Source: Candidatus Thiosymbion sp.
GTDB lineage: Bacteria; Pseudomonadota; Gammaproteobacteria; Chromatiales; Chromatiaceae
Reading direction: 5' to 3'
NCBI GenBank assembly: GCA_018435665.1
Contig: JAHDND010000007.1
Location: 1-64,000 of the forward strand
DNA length: 64,000 nt
Positions 19,909 to 27,883 of the stretch are shown piece by piece (position 1 is the stretch's first letter; each line of letters opens with the position of its first letter). The notes beneath the pieces are model-generated. The model made no database searches. It saw only the letters and a list, made by a program, of their open reading frames with translations, and was not told where the DNA came from. A program made the position numbers and the translations under genes.

Positions 19909-20793
19909 ATGAGCATGTTCGAGTTCCAAGGCCTGATCGGCGAGGCCCCGACCTTCCGCCGCCTCCTCAACGCCGCTCGACTCGTGGCCACGACCGACGC
20001 CAATCTGCTCCTGATCGGCGAGGCCGGGACCGGCAAGGAAAGCCTGGCGCGTGAGATCCATCGCCTGGGGGACCGCCGCGATCAACCCTTCCAGGTGCTC
20101 CCGGTGACCGGCATGGCGGCCGAGGACCTGGTGGCGGCGATCGACCAGGCCCATGGCAGTGCCCGCGGGGGCAGCCTCTTCCTCGACGAGGTGGCTGACC
20201 TGCCGCCCCTGGCCCAGGCCCGCCTCCTCTACTGGCTGGCCGGGCCGGGTAGCGCGGTACGGCTCATGGCCTCAACCCGGCATGATCTCTGGCAACGGGT
20301 GCGCGCCGAGGCCTTCCGCGAGGATCTCTACTATCGGCTGGCGGTGGTGCCGCTGGAACTGCCCCCCCTGCGGGAGCGAGTCCAGGACATCCCGCTGTTG
20401 CTGGAGCATTTCCTGGCCCTGACAGCCGCGACCCATGGTCTGCCCGCCCCGCGCTTCTCCCTGACCGCCCAGCGACAGCTGCGCCGCTACCCCTGGCCGG
20501 GCAATGCCCGGGAGGTAAGGAATTTCTGTGAGCGGATGGTCATCCTCTGTCCGGGGGAGGACCTGGGCCCGGAGAACCTGCCCTGGGAGATCCGCCGTGG
20601 TGAACGGGAAGAGGCGGAGGGTTCGAGCTTCAAGTTGCCCGCCGGCGGCATCAATCTTCAGGAACTGGAGATCGACTGCATTCGTCAGGCCCTAGCCCTG
20701 GCCGGCGGCAACAAGAGCCATGCCGCCCGCCTCCTGGGTCTGACCCGGGATACCCTGCTCTATCGCCTGGAAAAATATCTGATCAAGGCCTGA
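19909..20793 (+). CDS. NtrC-type AAA+ transcriptional regulator lacking the GAFTGA loop
   Basis: The 294-residue protein is a PspF-like AAA+ domain plus a Fis-type helix-turn-helix, with no receiver or sensor domain. Walker A is GEAGTGKE at residues 37-44 and Walker B GGSLFLDE at 87-94. The arginine-finger region FREDLYYRL, sensor II WPGNAREVRN and C-terminal HTH (GGNKSHAARLLGLTRDTL) are conserved. The roughly 20-residue stretch with the sigma-54-contacting GAFTGA loop, normally between Walker A and B, is missing. It may regulate without sigma-54, as TyrR does, or be a dominant-negative partner. Confidence 0.9.
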   Translation: MSMFEFQGLIGEAPTFRRLLNAARLVATTDANLLLIGEAGTGKESLAREIHRLGDRRDQPFQVLPVTGMAAEDLVAAIDQAHGSARGGSLFLDEVADLPPLAQARLLYWLAGPGSAVRLMASTRHDLWQRVRAEAFREDLYYRLAVVPLELPPLRERVQDIPLLLEHFLALTAATHGLPAPRFSLTAQRQLRRYPWPGNAREVRNFCERMVILCPGEDLGPENLPWEIRRGEREEAEGSSFKLPAGGINLQELEIDCIRQALALAGGNKSHAARLLGLTRDTLLYRLEKYLIKA

Positions 20794-20957
20794 GCGCCCG
20801 GCGACCCAGCCAGATCACCAACAAGCACGGCATGGTGCTCCTGACACTAGCGGCGCTCTGCCGCCGGCGTTCAGGCTATGGGAATCCTTGGCATCAGAGG
20901 TGGTGAAAACCCTGCGTAATCAGGAAAGTGGGAATCTTCAATAACGAGCAGGGCGGG

Positions 20958-20990
20958 CCTGAGCCTGCGGCTCAGGTGAGTCGAATTTTT
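20958..20990 (+). terminator. Candidate terminator hairpin after the AAA+ regulator
   Basis: The arms CCTGAGCC (20958-20965) and GGCTCAGG (20969-20976) pair perfectly over 8 bp around TGC, with a five-T run starting about ten bases later. It lies between the plus-strand regulator and the minus-strand 76-aa gene and could end either transcript. The gap before the T-run weakens the call. Confidence 0.45.
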
Positions 20991-21000
20991 CTAGCTACCC

Positions 21001-21231
21001 TCAGTTGATGGTGCCAGTGATGGGGCTGTCGGCGACATCATCGAAGATGGCTTTCAGGCCGGCGGAATTCAGGGAACCATGCACCTCGGTCGCCAAATAC
21101 TCCTGTTTGTTGGCTTCGGATTGGAAATAGATCTTGAGGGCATTGTCGCCACTCCCTTCGATGATGAAGGGGGCATTGTCCAGATCGGTCACGTCGACGA
21201 GGGTGATGGGATCGAGGGTGGTGGTAATCAT
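21001..21231 (-). CDS. Small acidic hypothetical protein (76 aa)
   Basis: The ATG at 21231 is preceded by GGAG at a suitable distance. The frame upstream is open but antisense-like in content, so the start is set by the ribosome binding site. The product begins MITTTLDPITL, is acidic, has no Cys and no membrane segment, and ends ADSPITGTIN. I do not recognise it. It lies 56 bases downstream of the first lipocalin gene on the same strand, so it may be the last gene of that transcript. Confidence 0.6.
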   Translation of the reverse strand: MITTTLDPITLVDVTDLDNAPFIIEGSGDNALKIYFQSEANKQEYLATEVHGSLNSAGLKAIFDDVADSPITGTIN

Positions 21232-21287
21232 GGTGACTGTCTCCAGGTGATGGTTGGGGTGGCGGTTGCTGTGGTTGACGTCAGGGA

Positions 21288-21914
21288 TCAGGAGGGCGTC
21301 GCCGGGGGGACACTGGGTGGTGGGAAGATGAGGCTGTCGGTCGCGAAACCGGCCTGTCGCGCCCGCGCGATCAAGTCCTCCAGTAGTGGGGAGGGCAGTT
21401 GCGGGTTTCGCGCCAGGATCCAAAGGTAGTCCCGGGTGGGGCCGGAGATCATCACCCAGCGGTAGTCCGGGTCGAGGGCGAAGACGTGGTAGCCGCCATA
21501 GAAGGGGCCGAAGAAGCTGACCTTGAGACTCGCGATCTCGGGCTCGCCAATGAAATAGGCGCGGCCCTCGGCCTCCTTCCAGACCCCTTTGACGGGGTCG
21601 AAGCCCCGATTGAGAACGCTGATGCCACCGTCCGCCCGCGTGGCGTATTGCGCGGTGACCTGCTCCAGGCCGCGCTCGAAGGTATGGTCCAGACGGGCGA
21701 TCTCGTGCCAGGTGCCGAGATACCGCTCGACCTCGAAGCCACGCACCGGCTGTATCCCCTCGGGAACGCCCGTACAGCCCCCCAGCGGCAGCACCAGGAC
21801 GGCCAGGAGCCACAGGAAGGGGTGCCAGCGGCGGGTTACTGGGGTGTGCCGGCGGATGGCCAGGGTCGAGGAGGTGCAGGGTATCGGTTGGACGGCGGTC
21901 ATCAATTTACTCAT
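21288..21914 (-). CDS. Outer membrane lipocalin, Blc-type (first copy)
   Basis: The 208-residue protein has a basic N-terminus, a hydrophobic segment and a lipobox LPLGGC with Cys47 as the lipidation site. The lipocalin signature YLGTWHEIARLDHTFERG follows, and later WVMISGPTRDYLWILARNPQL. Bacterial lipocalins bind lysophospholipids or fatty acids at the outer membrane and are often induced by envelope stress. The long N-terminal region before the hydrophobic helix may mean a later start. Copy C of the palindromic element separates it from cfa. Confidence 0.9.
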   Translation of the reverse strand: MSKLMTAVQPIPCTSSTLAIRRHTPVTRRWHPFLWLLAVLVLPLGGCTGVPEGIQPVRGFEVERYLGTWHEIARLDHTFERGLEQVTAQYATRADGGISVLNRGFDPVKGVWKEAEGRAYFIGEPEIASLKVSFFGPFYGGYHVFALDPDYRWVMISGPTRDYLWILARNPQLPSPLLEDLIARARQAGFATDSLIFPPPSVPPATPS

Positions 21915-21920
21915 CGTATT

Positions 21921-22066
21921 TCGGTTTTCGGCATCGCAAGGGAGGGTCGGGTGGCCTCTGGCGGGGGTGTCGACCGCAGGGATGCGGTCGTCAAGCCTCC
22001 AGGGACGGATTCACGGCGTCCCCCGCCAGAGGCTACCCGACCCGGAAACACCGAAAATTGAGTTGC
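21921..22066. repeat. Interspersed palindromic element, copy C
   Basis: This is the best-preserved copy. Outer arms at 21944-21967 and 22020-22043 pair over 24 bases with one mismatch. The inner hairpin at 21971-21990 is CGACCGCA/TGCGGTCG around GGGA. An asymmetric middle block (TCAAGCCTCCAGGGACGGAT, then TCACGGCGT) and TTTTCGG-type edges on both sides complete the unit. It lies between the stop of the minus-strand cfa and the start of the minus-strand lipocalin gene. Confidence 0.9.
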
Positions 22067-22119
22067 TATGACTGTACCTCACAGGTCAAAAAGCCATTTC
22101 CGTGTTCCCGATCCTGCAT

Positions 22120-23421
22120 CTATCGGGCCGAGAGGGGCAGGGTGCCGCGCCAGCCGGGTTTGGCCAGGAGCATCTGCACCGTGCCCAGGTCGCGCTCACG
22201 GAAGCCGCCCTCGCAATAACTGAGGTAGAAGCGCCACATGCGGATGAATCGCTCGTCGAAGCCCAGGGCGCGCACGGCGTCCAGACGCCGGGTGAAGTTG
22301 TCCCGCCAGCGCGCCAGGGTCTCGGCGTAGTGGAGGCCGATGTCCTCCAGGTGGATGGTCTTGAGGTCGCAGGCCCGAGTCATGGCGCTGGCCATGGCGG
22401 TGATGCTGGGCAGGAAGCCGCCGGGGAAGATGTGCTTCTGGATGAAATCCACCTCCTTGAGGGCGGCCTGGTAGCGCTGGTCGGCGAGGGTGATGGCCTG
22501 GAGCAGCATGGCCCCGGTGGGCTTGAGCAGGCGCCCGCATTGGCGGAAGTAGGTCTCCAGGTGGCGGGCCCCAACGGCCTCGATCATCTCGATGGATACC
22601 AGTTTGTCGAACTGGCCCCGCTGGTCGCGGTAGTCGCGCAACTGGATCTCAATCCGATCCGTCAAGCCGGCGGCAGCGGCGCGTTCCCGCGCCAGCTCGG
22701 CCTGCTCCCGCGACAGGGTCAGGCTGGTGACCCGGCAGCCGTAGCGGCCGGCGGCATGGAGGGCGAAGCCACCCCAGCCGGTGCCGATCTCCAGCACCTG
22801 GTCGCCGGGCCGGAGGTCCAGCTTCTGGCAGATACGGTCCAGCTTGGCGGTGGAGGCCTCGGCCAGGCTCATGTCCGGGCGCTCGAAGAGGGCGCTGGAA
22901 TACATGAGGGTCTCGTCCAGCCACAGGCGGTAAAAGTCGTTACCCAGATCATAGTGGGCGGCGATGTTGCGGCGGCTGCCGGCGCGGTTGTTGTCACGGC
23001 CGCGGTGCAGCAGGGCGCGCAGGGGGGCGGAGAGACGTGCCCAGCCGGCTTCCATGTCCATCAGGGCCGGCCGGTTGCGCAACAGCAACTGGACCAGGCC
23101 GGTGAGGTCATCGCACGCCCAGTAGCCGTCCATGAAGGCCTCCCCGGCGCCGACGGTGCCGCCAAAGGCCATGGCCGGCCAGAAGGCGGGGTCCCGGACC
23201 TCCACCTCGATGCAGGGTTCGCCCTGGCCGAAGCACCAGTGGCGGTCGCCCTCCCGGACCGCGAGTTGTCCGCTGACGGGATCGGCACTTGGAACCGCCT
23301 CGGTACCCAGGCGGGCGAGTTTTGCCAATACCAGTCGCCGGGTCAGGGCCTGGTAGGGGGTGGCCTGCCGCGGGGCGGTCAGGCTCAGGGGCAGGGTGGC
23401 GGTGAGGGTCTCGTCGCTCAT
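22120..23421 (-). CDS. cfa: Cyclopropane-fatty-acyl-phospholipid synthase family protein
   Basis: Cfa-type enzymes methylenate or methylate the double bond of unsaturated fatty acids in membrane phospholipids, using SAM. The 433 residues show the N-terminal domain, AHYDLGNDFYRLWLD, the SAM-binding EIGTGWGGFA, SIEMIEAVG, and the C-terminal GGFLPS and YFRQCGRLL regions. In clusters with DUF1365 and the FAD enzyme, related methyltransferases (UfaM type) can make methylated fatty acids that lead to furan fatty acids. That function is inferred here from context. It starts 4 bases after the DUF1365 gene ends. Confidence 0.93.
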   Translation of the reverse strand: MSDETLTATLPLSLTAPRQATPYQALTRRLVLAKLARLGTEAVPSADPVSGQLAVREGDRHWCFGQGEPCIEVEVRDPAFWPAMAFGGTVGAGEAFMDGYWACDDLTGLVQLLLRNRPALMDMEAGWARLSAPLRALLHRGRDNNRAGSRRNIAAHYDLGNDFYRLWLDETLMYSSALFERPDMSLAEASTAKLDRICQKLDLRPGDQVLEIGTGWGGFALHAAGRYGCRVTSLTLSREQAELARERAAAAGLTDRIEIQLRDYRDQRGQFDKLVSIEMIEAVGARHLETYFRQCGRLLKPTGAMLLQAITLADQRYQAALKEVDFIQKHIFPGGFLPSITAMASAMTRACDLKTIHLEDIGLHYAETLARWRDNFTRRLDAVRALGFDERFIRMWRFYLSYCEGGFRERDLGTVQMLLAKPGWRGTLPLSAR

Positions 23422-23425
23422 GGGC

Positions 23426-24238
23426 TTACGCCTGGCCAGGCGCCTCCTTCGGGGGGTCGGGGGGCGGGTGGTCGATGAAGGGCACGCCCTTGAGCCAGAG
23501 CTTGAGGGCCTGCCAGTGAATGTTGAAGATGACCTGGAGGGTCATGGCCGGGTAGCGCCACAGGACCCGCGCCAGGCTGTGGCCGTCGATCTCCCGCCGC
23601 TCCAGGACCAGGGTGGCGTCGAGGATGTTCTCGCCGCCGCGCAGGTCGTCCATATGAATGGTCAGGCGCTCCCCGGGCAGGTTCAGGCGCCAGTGGTACT
23701 CCATGTCCATGGGCAGGAAGGGCGAGACGTGCAGGGCCTTGGGGAAGCGGAACTGGGGCTTCTCCGGCCGCCCCAGGTTGGCCTCCAGGGGCAGGACATA
23801 GTGGATGCGCTCGCCCCAGGGGGTGTTGGTCACCTCGCCGACCACCGCCTCCAGGGTCTGGCCATCGGCGCCGTAACAGTAATAGAGGCTGATGGAGTTG
23901 AAACAATAGCCAAAGTAGCGTGGATTGGTGAGCATGCGCACCGGCCCCGCCGGGCGCCGGCCGGTCTTTGCGGCCACCACCTGGCGGATGGCCTCGTCCA
24001 GGGGCAGGGTCGGGTCACCGCCATAGTCGGCGCGACGGAACCACACCAGATTGGGCCCCCGGGTCGACCAGAACCAGCGCCCGGCAAAGACCCGGTCCAG
24101 TTCCCCCAGGTCCAGCCAGAGCATGAAGAGGGGATAGCGGAATTCGTGCCGCTTGGGGGAATGGCGGCGGTGCCGCAGCCAGCCCTCGTAGAGGCAGCTT
24201 TGCAAGGGCTGGTCAGGCGGGCTGGTGATCGGCTCCAT
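23426..24238 (-). CDS. DUF1365 family protein
   Basis: The 270-residue protein has the DUF1365 pattern: [25 protein letters not shown] start, [10 protein letters not shown], then [21 protein letters not shown] and [16 protein letters not shown], followed by [20 protein letters not shown]. The family is tied by gene order to Cfa-like and FAD amine-oxidase-like proteins and is thought to act on modified membrane fatty acids. It sits 24 bases after the FAD gene and 4 bases before cfa, so the three are surely one transcript. Confidence 0.92.
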   Translation of the reverse strand: MEPITSPPDQPLQSCLYEGWLRHRRHSPKRHEFRYPLFMLWLDLGELDRVFAGRWFWSTRGPNLVWFRRADYGGDPTLPLDEAIRQVVAAKTGRRPAGPVRMLTNPRYFGYCFNSISLYYCYGADGQTLEAVVGEVTNTPWGERIHYVLPLEANLGRPEKPQFRFPKALHVSPFLPMDMEYHWRLNLPGERLTIHMDDLRGGENILDATLVLERREIDGHSLARVLWRYPAMTLQVIFNIHWQALKLWLKGVPFIDHPPPDPPKEAPGQA

Positions 24239-24262
24239 TGCTCGCTCTTCGATTTTCGCTCT

Positions 24263-25576
24263 TCAGAGTGGACGCGCTTCAGTTGTGGGCACTTGCCTGC
24301 TGGGCAGCGGGCCGGGTCCCGGCGGTAGGCCGCAATCGGCGCGGAAATGGCCCAATGCCTCCAGGGCGCTGACCAGACCGTCCTCATGGAAGCCATTGCG
24401 CCAGTAGGCGCCGCAATAGTAGGTGCGGTGGGTGCCGTTGATCTCCCGGTGGCGGGTCTGGGCGGTGGCGCCCTCCAGGGTGAAGAGGGGGTGATGGTAG
24501 TTCACCCGCGCCAGCACCCGGGCCGGGTCGATGCGCTCACTGGCATTGAGGGTGACGCAGAGGGTCTCCGGGGCCTCCAGGCTCTGGAGATGGGTCATGT
24601 CGTAGGTCAGTGCCAGGCGGCCACCGGGGCCTTCGGGCATGAGGTAATTCCACGAAGCCCAGGCCAGGGGTCGCCGCGGCAGCAGGCGGGTGTCAGTGTG
24701 CAGCACCGCCTCGTTGACATGGTAGGTGATGGCGCCCAGGACCTGGGTCTCCGCCGGGCTGGGGTCCGCCAGCAGGGCCAGGGCCTGGTCGCTGTGGCAG
24801 GCGAGGAAGACGGCGTCGAAGTCCTCCCGCCCACCCACCGGGCTGTGGAGGCTGACCCCCGCCTCCTGGCGCTCGATCCGCGTCACCGGACAATTCAACC
24901 GCACCCGGTCGCGGAAGGGGGCGATGAGCTTGTCCACGTAGGCCCGGGAGCCACCCTTGATCACCCGCCACACCGGGCGGTCGTTGACGGCCAGCAGGCC
25001 GTGATTCAGGAAGAAGCGGACGAAGAAGCGCGCCGGAAAGCCGAGCATCCGTTCCGGGTCGGTGGACCAGATGGCGGCACCCATGGGCAGGATGTAATAG
25101 TCGCGGAAGAGGCGACCATAGCCCCCGGCGGTGAGGAAGTCGCCGAGACCGACCTCGTTACCCTCTTCCGCCAGCAGCTTGGGGGCCTCGCGGTTGAAAC
25201 GCAGGATGTCCCACAGCATGCCCCAGAAACGGGGGTTCACCAGGTTGGCGCGCTGGGCGAAGAGGCTATTGAAGGTCGCGCCGTTGTACTCCAGGCCGCT
25301 GCGGCCGCAGGAGACGCTGAAGCTCATGTCGCTGGCCTGACTCTCCGCCCCCAGTTCGTCCAGCAGGGCGATGAAGTTGGGATAGGTCCAGTCGTTGAAG
25401 ACGATGAACCCGGAGTCGACGGCGTAGTCGCGCCCGCCCAGGCTGACCTGGTGGGTGTTGACATGGCCGCCGGCATGGTCACCGGCCTCGAAGAGGGTGA
25501 TCTCGTGCCCTTCACGGTGCAGGTGATGGGCGGCGCCCAGACCGGCGATACCACTGCCGACGATGGCGATCTTCAC
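24263..25576 (-). CDS. FAD-dependent amine-oxidase-like oxidoreductase
   Basis: The 437-residue protein opens with a Rossmann FAD-binding motif (IVGSGIAGLGAAHHLHREG, then FEAGDHAGGH). It carries GSRAYVDKLIAPF in the middle and the C-terminal FAD contact YYCGAYWRNGFHEDGLVSAL. Homologues next to cfa and DUF1365 belong to the singlet-oxygen or light-induced regulons of other phototrophs, and one branch is implicated in desaturating methylated fatty acids on the way to furan fatty acids. The start overlaps the lipocalin stop by 4 bases (ATGA), so translation is coupled. Confidence 0.92.
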   Translation of the reverse strand: MKIAIVGSGIAGLGAAHHLHREGHEITLFEAGDHAGGHVNTHQVSLGGRDYAVDSGFIVFNDWTYPNFIALLDELGAESQASDMSFSVSCGRSGLEYNGATFNSLFAQRANLVNPRFWGMLWDILRFNREAPKLLAEEGNEVGLGDFLTAGGYGRLFRDYYILPMGAAIWSTDPERMLGFPARFFVRFFLNHGLLAVNDRPVWRVIKGGSRAYVDKLIAPFRDRVRLNCPVTRIERQEAGVSLHSPVGGREDFDAVFLACHSDQALALLADPSPAETQVLGAITYHVNEAVLHTDTRLLPRRPLAWASWNYLMPEGPGGRLALTYDMTHLQSLEAPETLCVTLNASERIDPARVLARVNYHHPLFTLEGATAQTRHREINGTHRTYYCGAYWRNGFHEDGLVSALEALGHFRADCGLPPGPGPLPSRQVPTTEARPL

Positions 25577-26106
25577 GGGGTGGCCTCCCAGCGCTGGGGC
25601 ACGTAACGCAGCTCGGCCAGGTCATAGCCGCTGGCCTTCAGGTGTTCCTCCACCGCTTGGCGCTCGGCCTCCGGGATCTCGGGGGTCCGGGCCATGACCC
25701 AGACATAGTCGCGCCGTTCGCGGGAGATGACGGTGAGGCCATAGTCCGGGGTCAGGTAACTGATGCGGAAATCGGCCTTGAAGGGCCAGAGAAACTGCAT
25801 GCCCCAGATGGCGTTGCTCTGGGTGTCGGTGACGAACCCGGTGGGGGTCATGGTCTTCAGCTCGCCATCGAACCCCCCCTCGCGGAAGGTGAAGGTGGTG
25901 GCGATGGTGCCATCGGGGTTCAGGGCATAGGACTCGATGGCATTCCAGGCGTTGCGTTCCGGCCAGGTGGGGATGTGGGCGATGACGTACCAGTCCCCCA
26001 TGAAGCGGTCGAGATCGACCTGGGGCACGGTGGTCAGGGGCGGCAGGGGGGCGGACTGGCAGCCGGCGAGCAGGCCGGCGGTGAGCAGGCACAGGAGGCG
26101 TTTCAT
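25573..26106 (-). CDS. Outer membrane lipocalin, Blc-type (second copy)
   Basis: From the ATG at 26106 the product is 177 residues, with a signal of about 15 residues ending in lipobox LLAGC and Cys16 lipidated. The lipocalin motif FMGDWYVIAHIPTWPERNAWN follows, and later TVISRERRDYVWVMARTP. It is inside the fatty-acid-modifying operon between DUF1295 and the FAD enzyme. A role in shuttling or trapping modified or oxidised fatty acids in the periplasm fits the context. It is clearly diverged from the lipocalin at 21288-21914. Confidence 0.92.
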   Translation of the reverse strand: MKRLLCLLTAGLLAGCQSAPLPPLTTVPQVDLDRFMGDWYVIAHIPTWPERNAWNAIESYALNPDGTIATTFTFREGGFDGELKTMTPTGFVTDTQSNAIWGMQFLWPFKADFRISYLTPDYGLTVISRERRDYVWVMARTPEIPEAERQAVEEHLKASGYDLAELRYVPQRWEATP

Positions 26107-26126
26107 GGGCGGTTTACCTGATCCAA

Positions 26127-26906
26127 TCATGGGGAGGGCTTCCAGGGAAAGAAGGCGCTGGTACGGGCGATGTAGTCCCGGTAGGCTGGGCGGCGCTCGC
26201 CGATGTCCTGCTCCAGAAGGGCCACGCCAGAGACCTTGAGCAACAGAAAGGTCATGAGCAGGGGCGAGATCAGGGTCCAGCCGCCCCCGGCGGCCAGGGC
26301 CAGCAGCCAGACTCCCCACCAGATGCAGCACTCCCCGAAGTAGTTGGGATGGCGGCTGTAGCGCCAGAGGCCCCGGTCCATGACCTGGCCGGCGTTGGCG
26401 GGATCAGCCTTGAAGCGGGCGAGCTGCTGGTCGGCGACGGCCTGGAAGCTGATCCCGCCGCTCCACAGCAGGGCCCCCAGGGCGTCGAGCCAGCCCAGGG
26501 GCTCTGGTCCGGCCAGGGCCGCCATCAGGGGCCAGGCGATGATCCAGGCCAGGAACGCCTGGAGGCCGAAGACCAGGTAGAGGCTCTTGACGGCGAAGTA
26601 GGGCTGATTGCGGGCGCGGATGGCCTGGTAGCGGCGATCCTCCCCATGCCCCCAGTTGCGCCAGGTGATGTAGCCGGAGAGCCGCAGCATCCACAGACTG
26701 ACCAGGAGCAGGACCAGGACCTCCCGGGGGCCGGTCTGGGGGGCGGCCAGGGCATAGACCCAGGCGGCGAGGGCGATCATCACCGCCCAGAGGCTGTCGA
26801 CGATGCTGACGTTGCGCAGGATGATGCTCACCAGCCAGGTCAGCAGGGCGGCGACTCCGAGCAGGGCCAGGGCGAGGAGGCTGGTGCTCCAGGAAAAGGC
26901 GTCCAT
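26127..26906 (-). CDS. DUF1295 membrane protein, steroid 5-alpha-reductase-like
   Basis: The 259-residue protein has about six membrane helices and the C-terminal signature YSRHPNYFGECCIWWGVWL. That motif is shared by DUF1295, 3-oxo-5-alpha-steroid 4-dehydrogenase and isoprenylcysteine methyltransferase-like membrane enzymes. The substrate is unknown. A reductase or methyltransferase acting on a lipid fits its neighbours. Its start overlaps the DUF2878 stop by one base. Confidence 0.92.
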   Translation of the reverse strand: MDAFSWSTSLLALALLGVAALLTWLVSIILRNVSIVDSLWAVMIALAAWVYALAAPQTGPREVLVLLLVSLWMLRLSGYITWRNWGHGEDRRYQAIRARNQPYFAVKSLYLVFGLQAFLAWIIAWPLMAALAGPEPLGWLDALGALLWSGGISFQAVADQQLARFKADPANAGQVMDRGLWRYSRHPNYFGECCIWWGVWLLALAAGGGWTLISPLLMTFLLLKVSGVALLEQDIGERRPAYRDYIARTSAFFPWKPSP

Positions 26907-27883
26907 CAGGGGTTCGACCTCCGGGCAAGGATGGCGGCCAGGGCCAGGAGCAGGGGGGTGAGCAGGGCCCAGCCCAGGGCCAGGGTGATGAGGGCAGGCA
27001 GGGGGGCGACGAAGGTCATGGCCCCCAGCCCGGCCCCACCCCAGTAGGCCAGGGGGCCGCCGACCAGTCCGAGCACGGCGGCGAGCCCGGGCCGGGTCTG
27101 GAGGCCCGCCAGGGACAGGTTGAGGGTGGTGGCGAAATTGGCCCAGAGGGCCAGCATCCAGGGCGGCGGCAAGACAGAGGCCAGCGAGGAGCCGATAGGG
27201 GGGGTTGCGATGCTGGCGCTAGCCGGGTCCGGACCATTGGCCAAGAGGGCAGTCGGCGCCGAGGCTGGTGCCGCGAGGCTGGTGGCTCCCTCGACCGCGG
27301 GCACAGGGGCCAGGGTCGCAAGGTTACTGGTCATCCCGGCCGACGTCCCCGCGGCCAGGGCCGCTGTCGGTAAGGCCTCCGGGGCTGACGGCCCAAAGCT
27401 GACCCAGCCGGCGTTGAGGAGGAGGCTGTCAAAGGCCAGGCCGATGAGGACCGCCAGGCCAATCAGCAGGGTCTCGCTAGCCAGCGGACGGACAAAGCCC
27501 AAATGCCAGACCAGGATCAGGGCGACGACCGCCAGGCCCAAGCCCGGGTATCCCCGGGCGGCGCTGAGGACCAGTGCCCACCAGCCGAGCTGGAACAGGA
27601 CCAGATTGAGGACCCAGAGGTGCGTCATCCGGGTGCCCGCCGTCCCTGGTCCGGACCCAACCGGACCGGGATTGCCCGATAGCAATCCATCCGGCATGGA
27701 CTTGACGGGTGCTGACTCACTCGATAGTGAGCCACCTGGCATTGATTGGACCGGCCCAGGCCCACCCGACCCAGACCAGCCCGACGCTGAGCCACCTAGG
27801 GCAGTGGGTTCCGGCGGGACCGGTCCCGGCGGCAGGCCCGGCGGGGCTGAGGCCGGTGGGGTGGGCTGAGAGGCCGTCGTCAT
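26906..27883 (-). CDS. DUF2878 membrane protein with low-complexity inserts
   Basis: The membrane core matches DUF2878: LNLVLFQLGWWALVL, LIGLAFDSLLLNAGW, then WMLALWANFATTLNLSL and GGPLAYWGGAGLGAM. Two regions are unusual. About 85 Gly/Pro/Ser-rich residues precede the first helix, and about 80 Ala/Pro/Ser/Thr-rich residues separate FGPSAPE from PPPWML, where relatives have only a short loop. I start it at 27883, where ATGA overlaps the Cfa-like stop by 4 bases. An internal ATG at 27628 would remove the N-terminal extension. The DUF has no known activity. Confidence 0.8.
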   Translation of the reverse strand: MTTASQPTPPASAPPGLPPGPVPPEPTALGGSASGWSGSGGPGPVQSMPGGSLSSESAPVKSMPDGLLSGNPGPVGSGPGTAGTRMTHLWVLNLVLFQLGWWALVLSAARGYPGLGLAVVALILVWHLGFVRPLASETLLIGLAVLIGLAFDSLLLNAGWVSFGPSAPEALPTAALAAGTSAGMTSNLATLAPVPAVEGATSLAAPASAPTALLANGPDPASASIATPPIGSSLASVLPPPWMLALWANFATTLNLSLAGLQTRPGLAAVLGLVGGPLAYWGGAGLGAMTFVAPLPALITLALGWALLTPLLLALAAILARRSNP

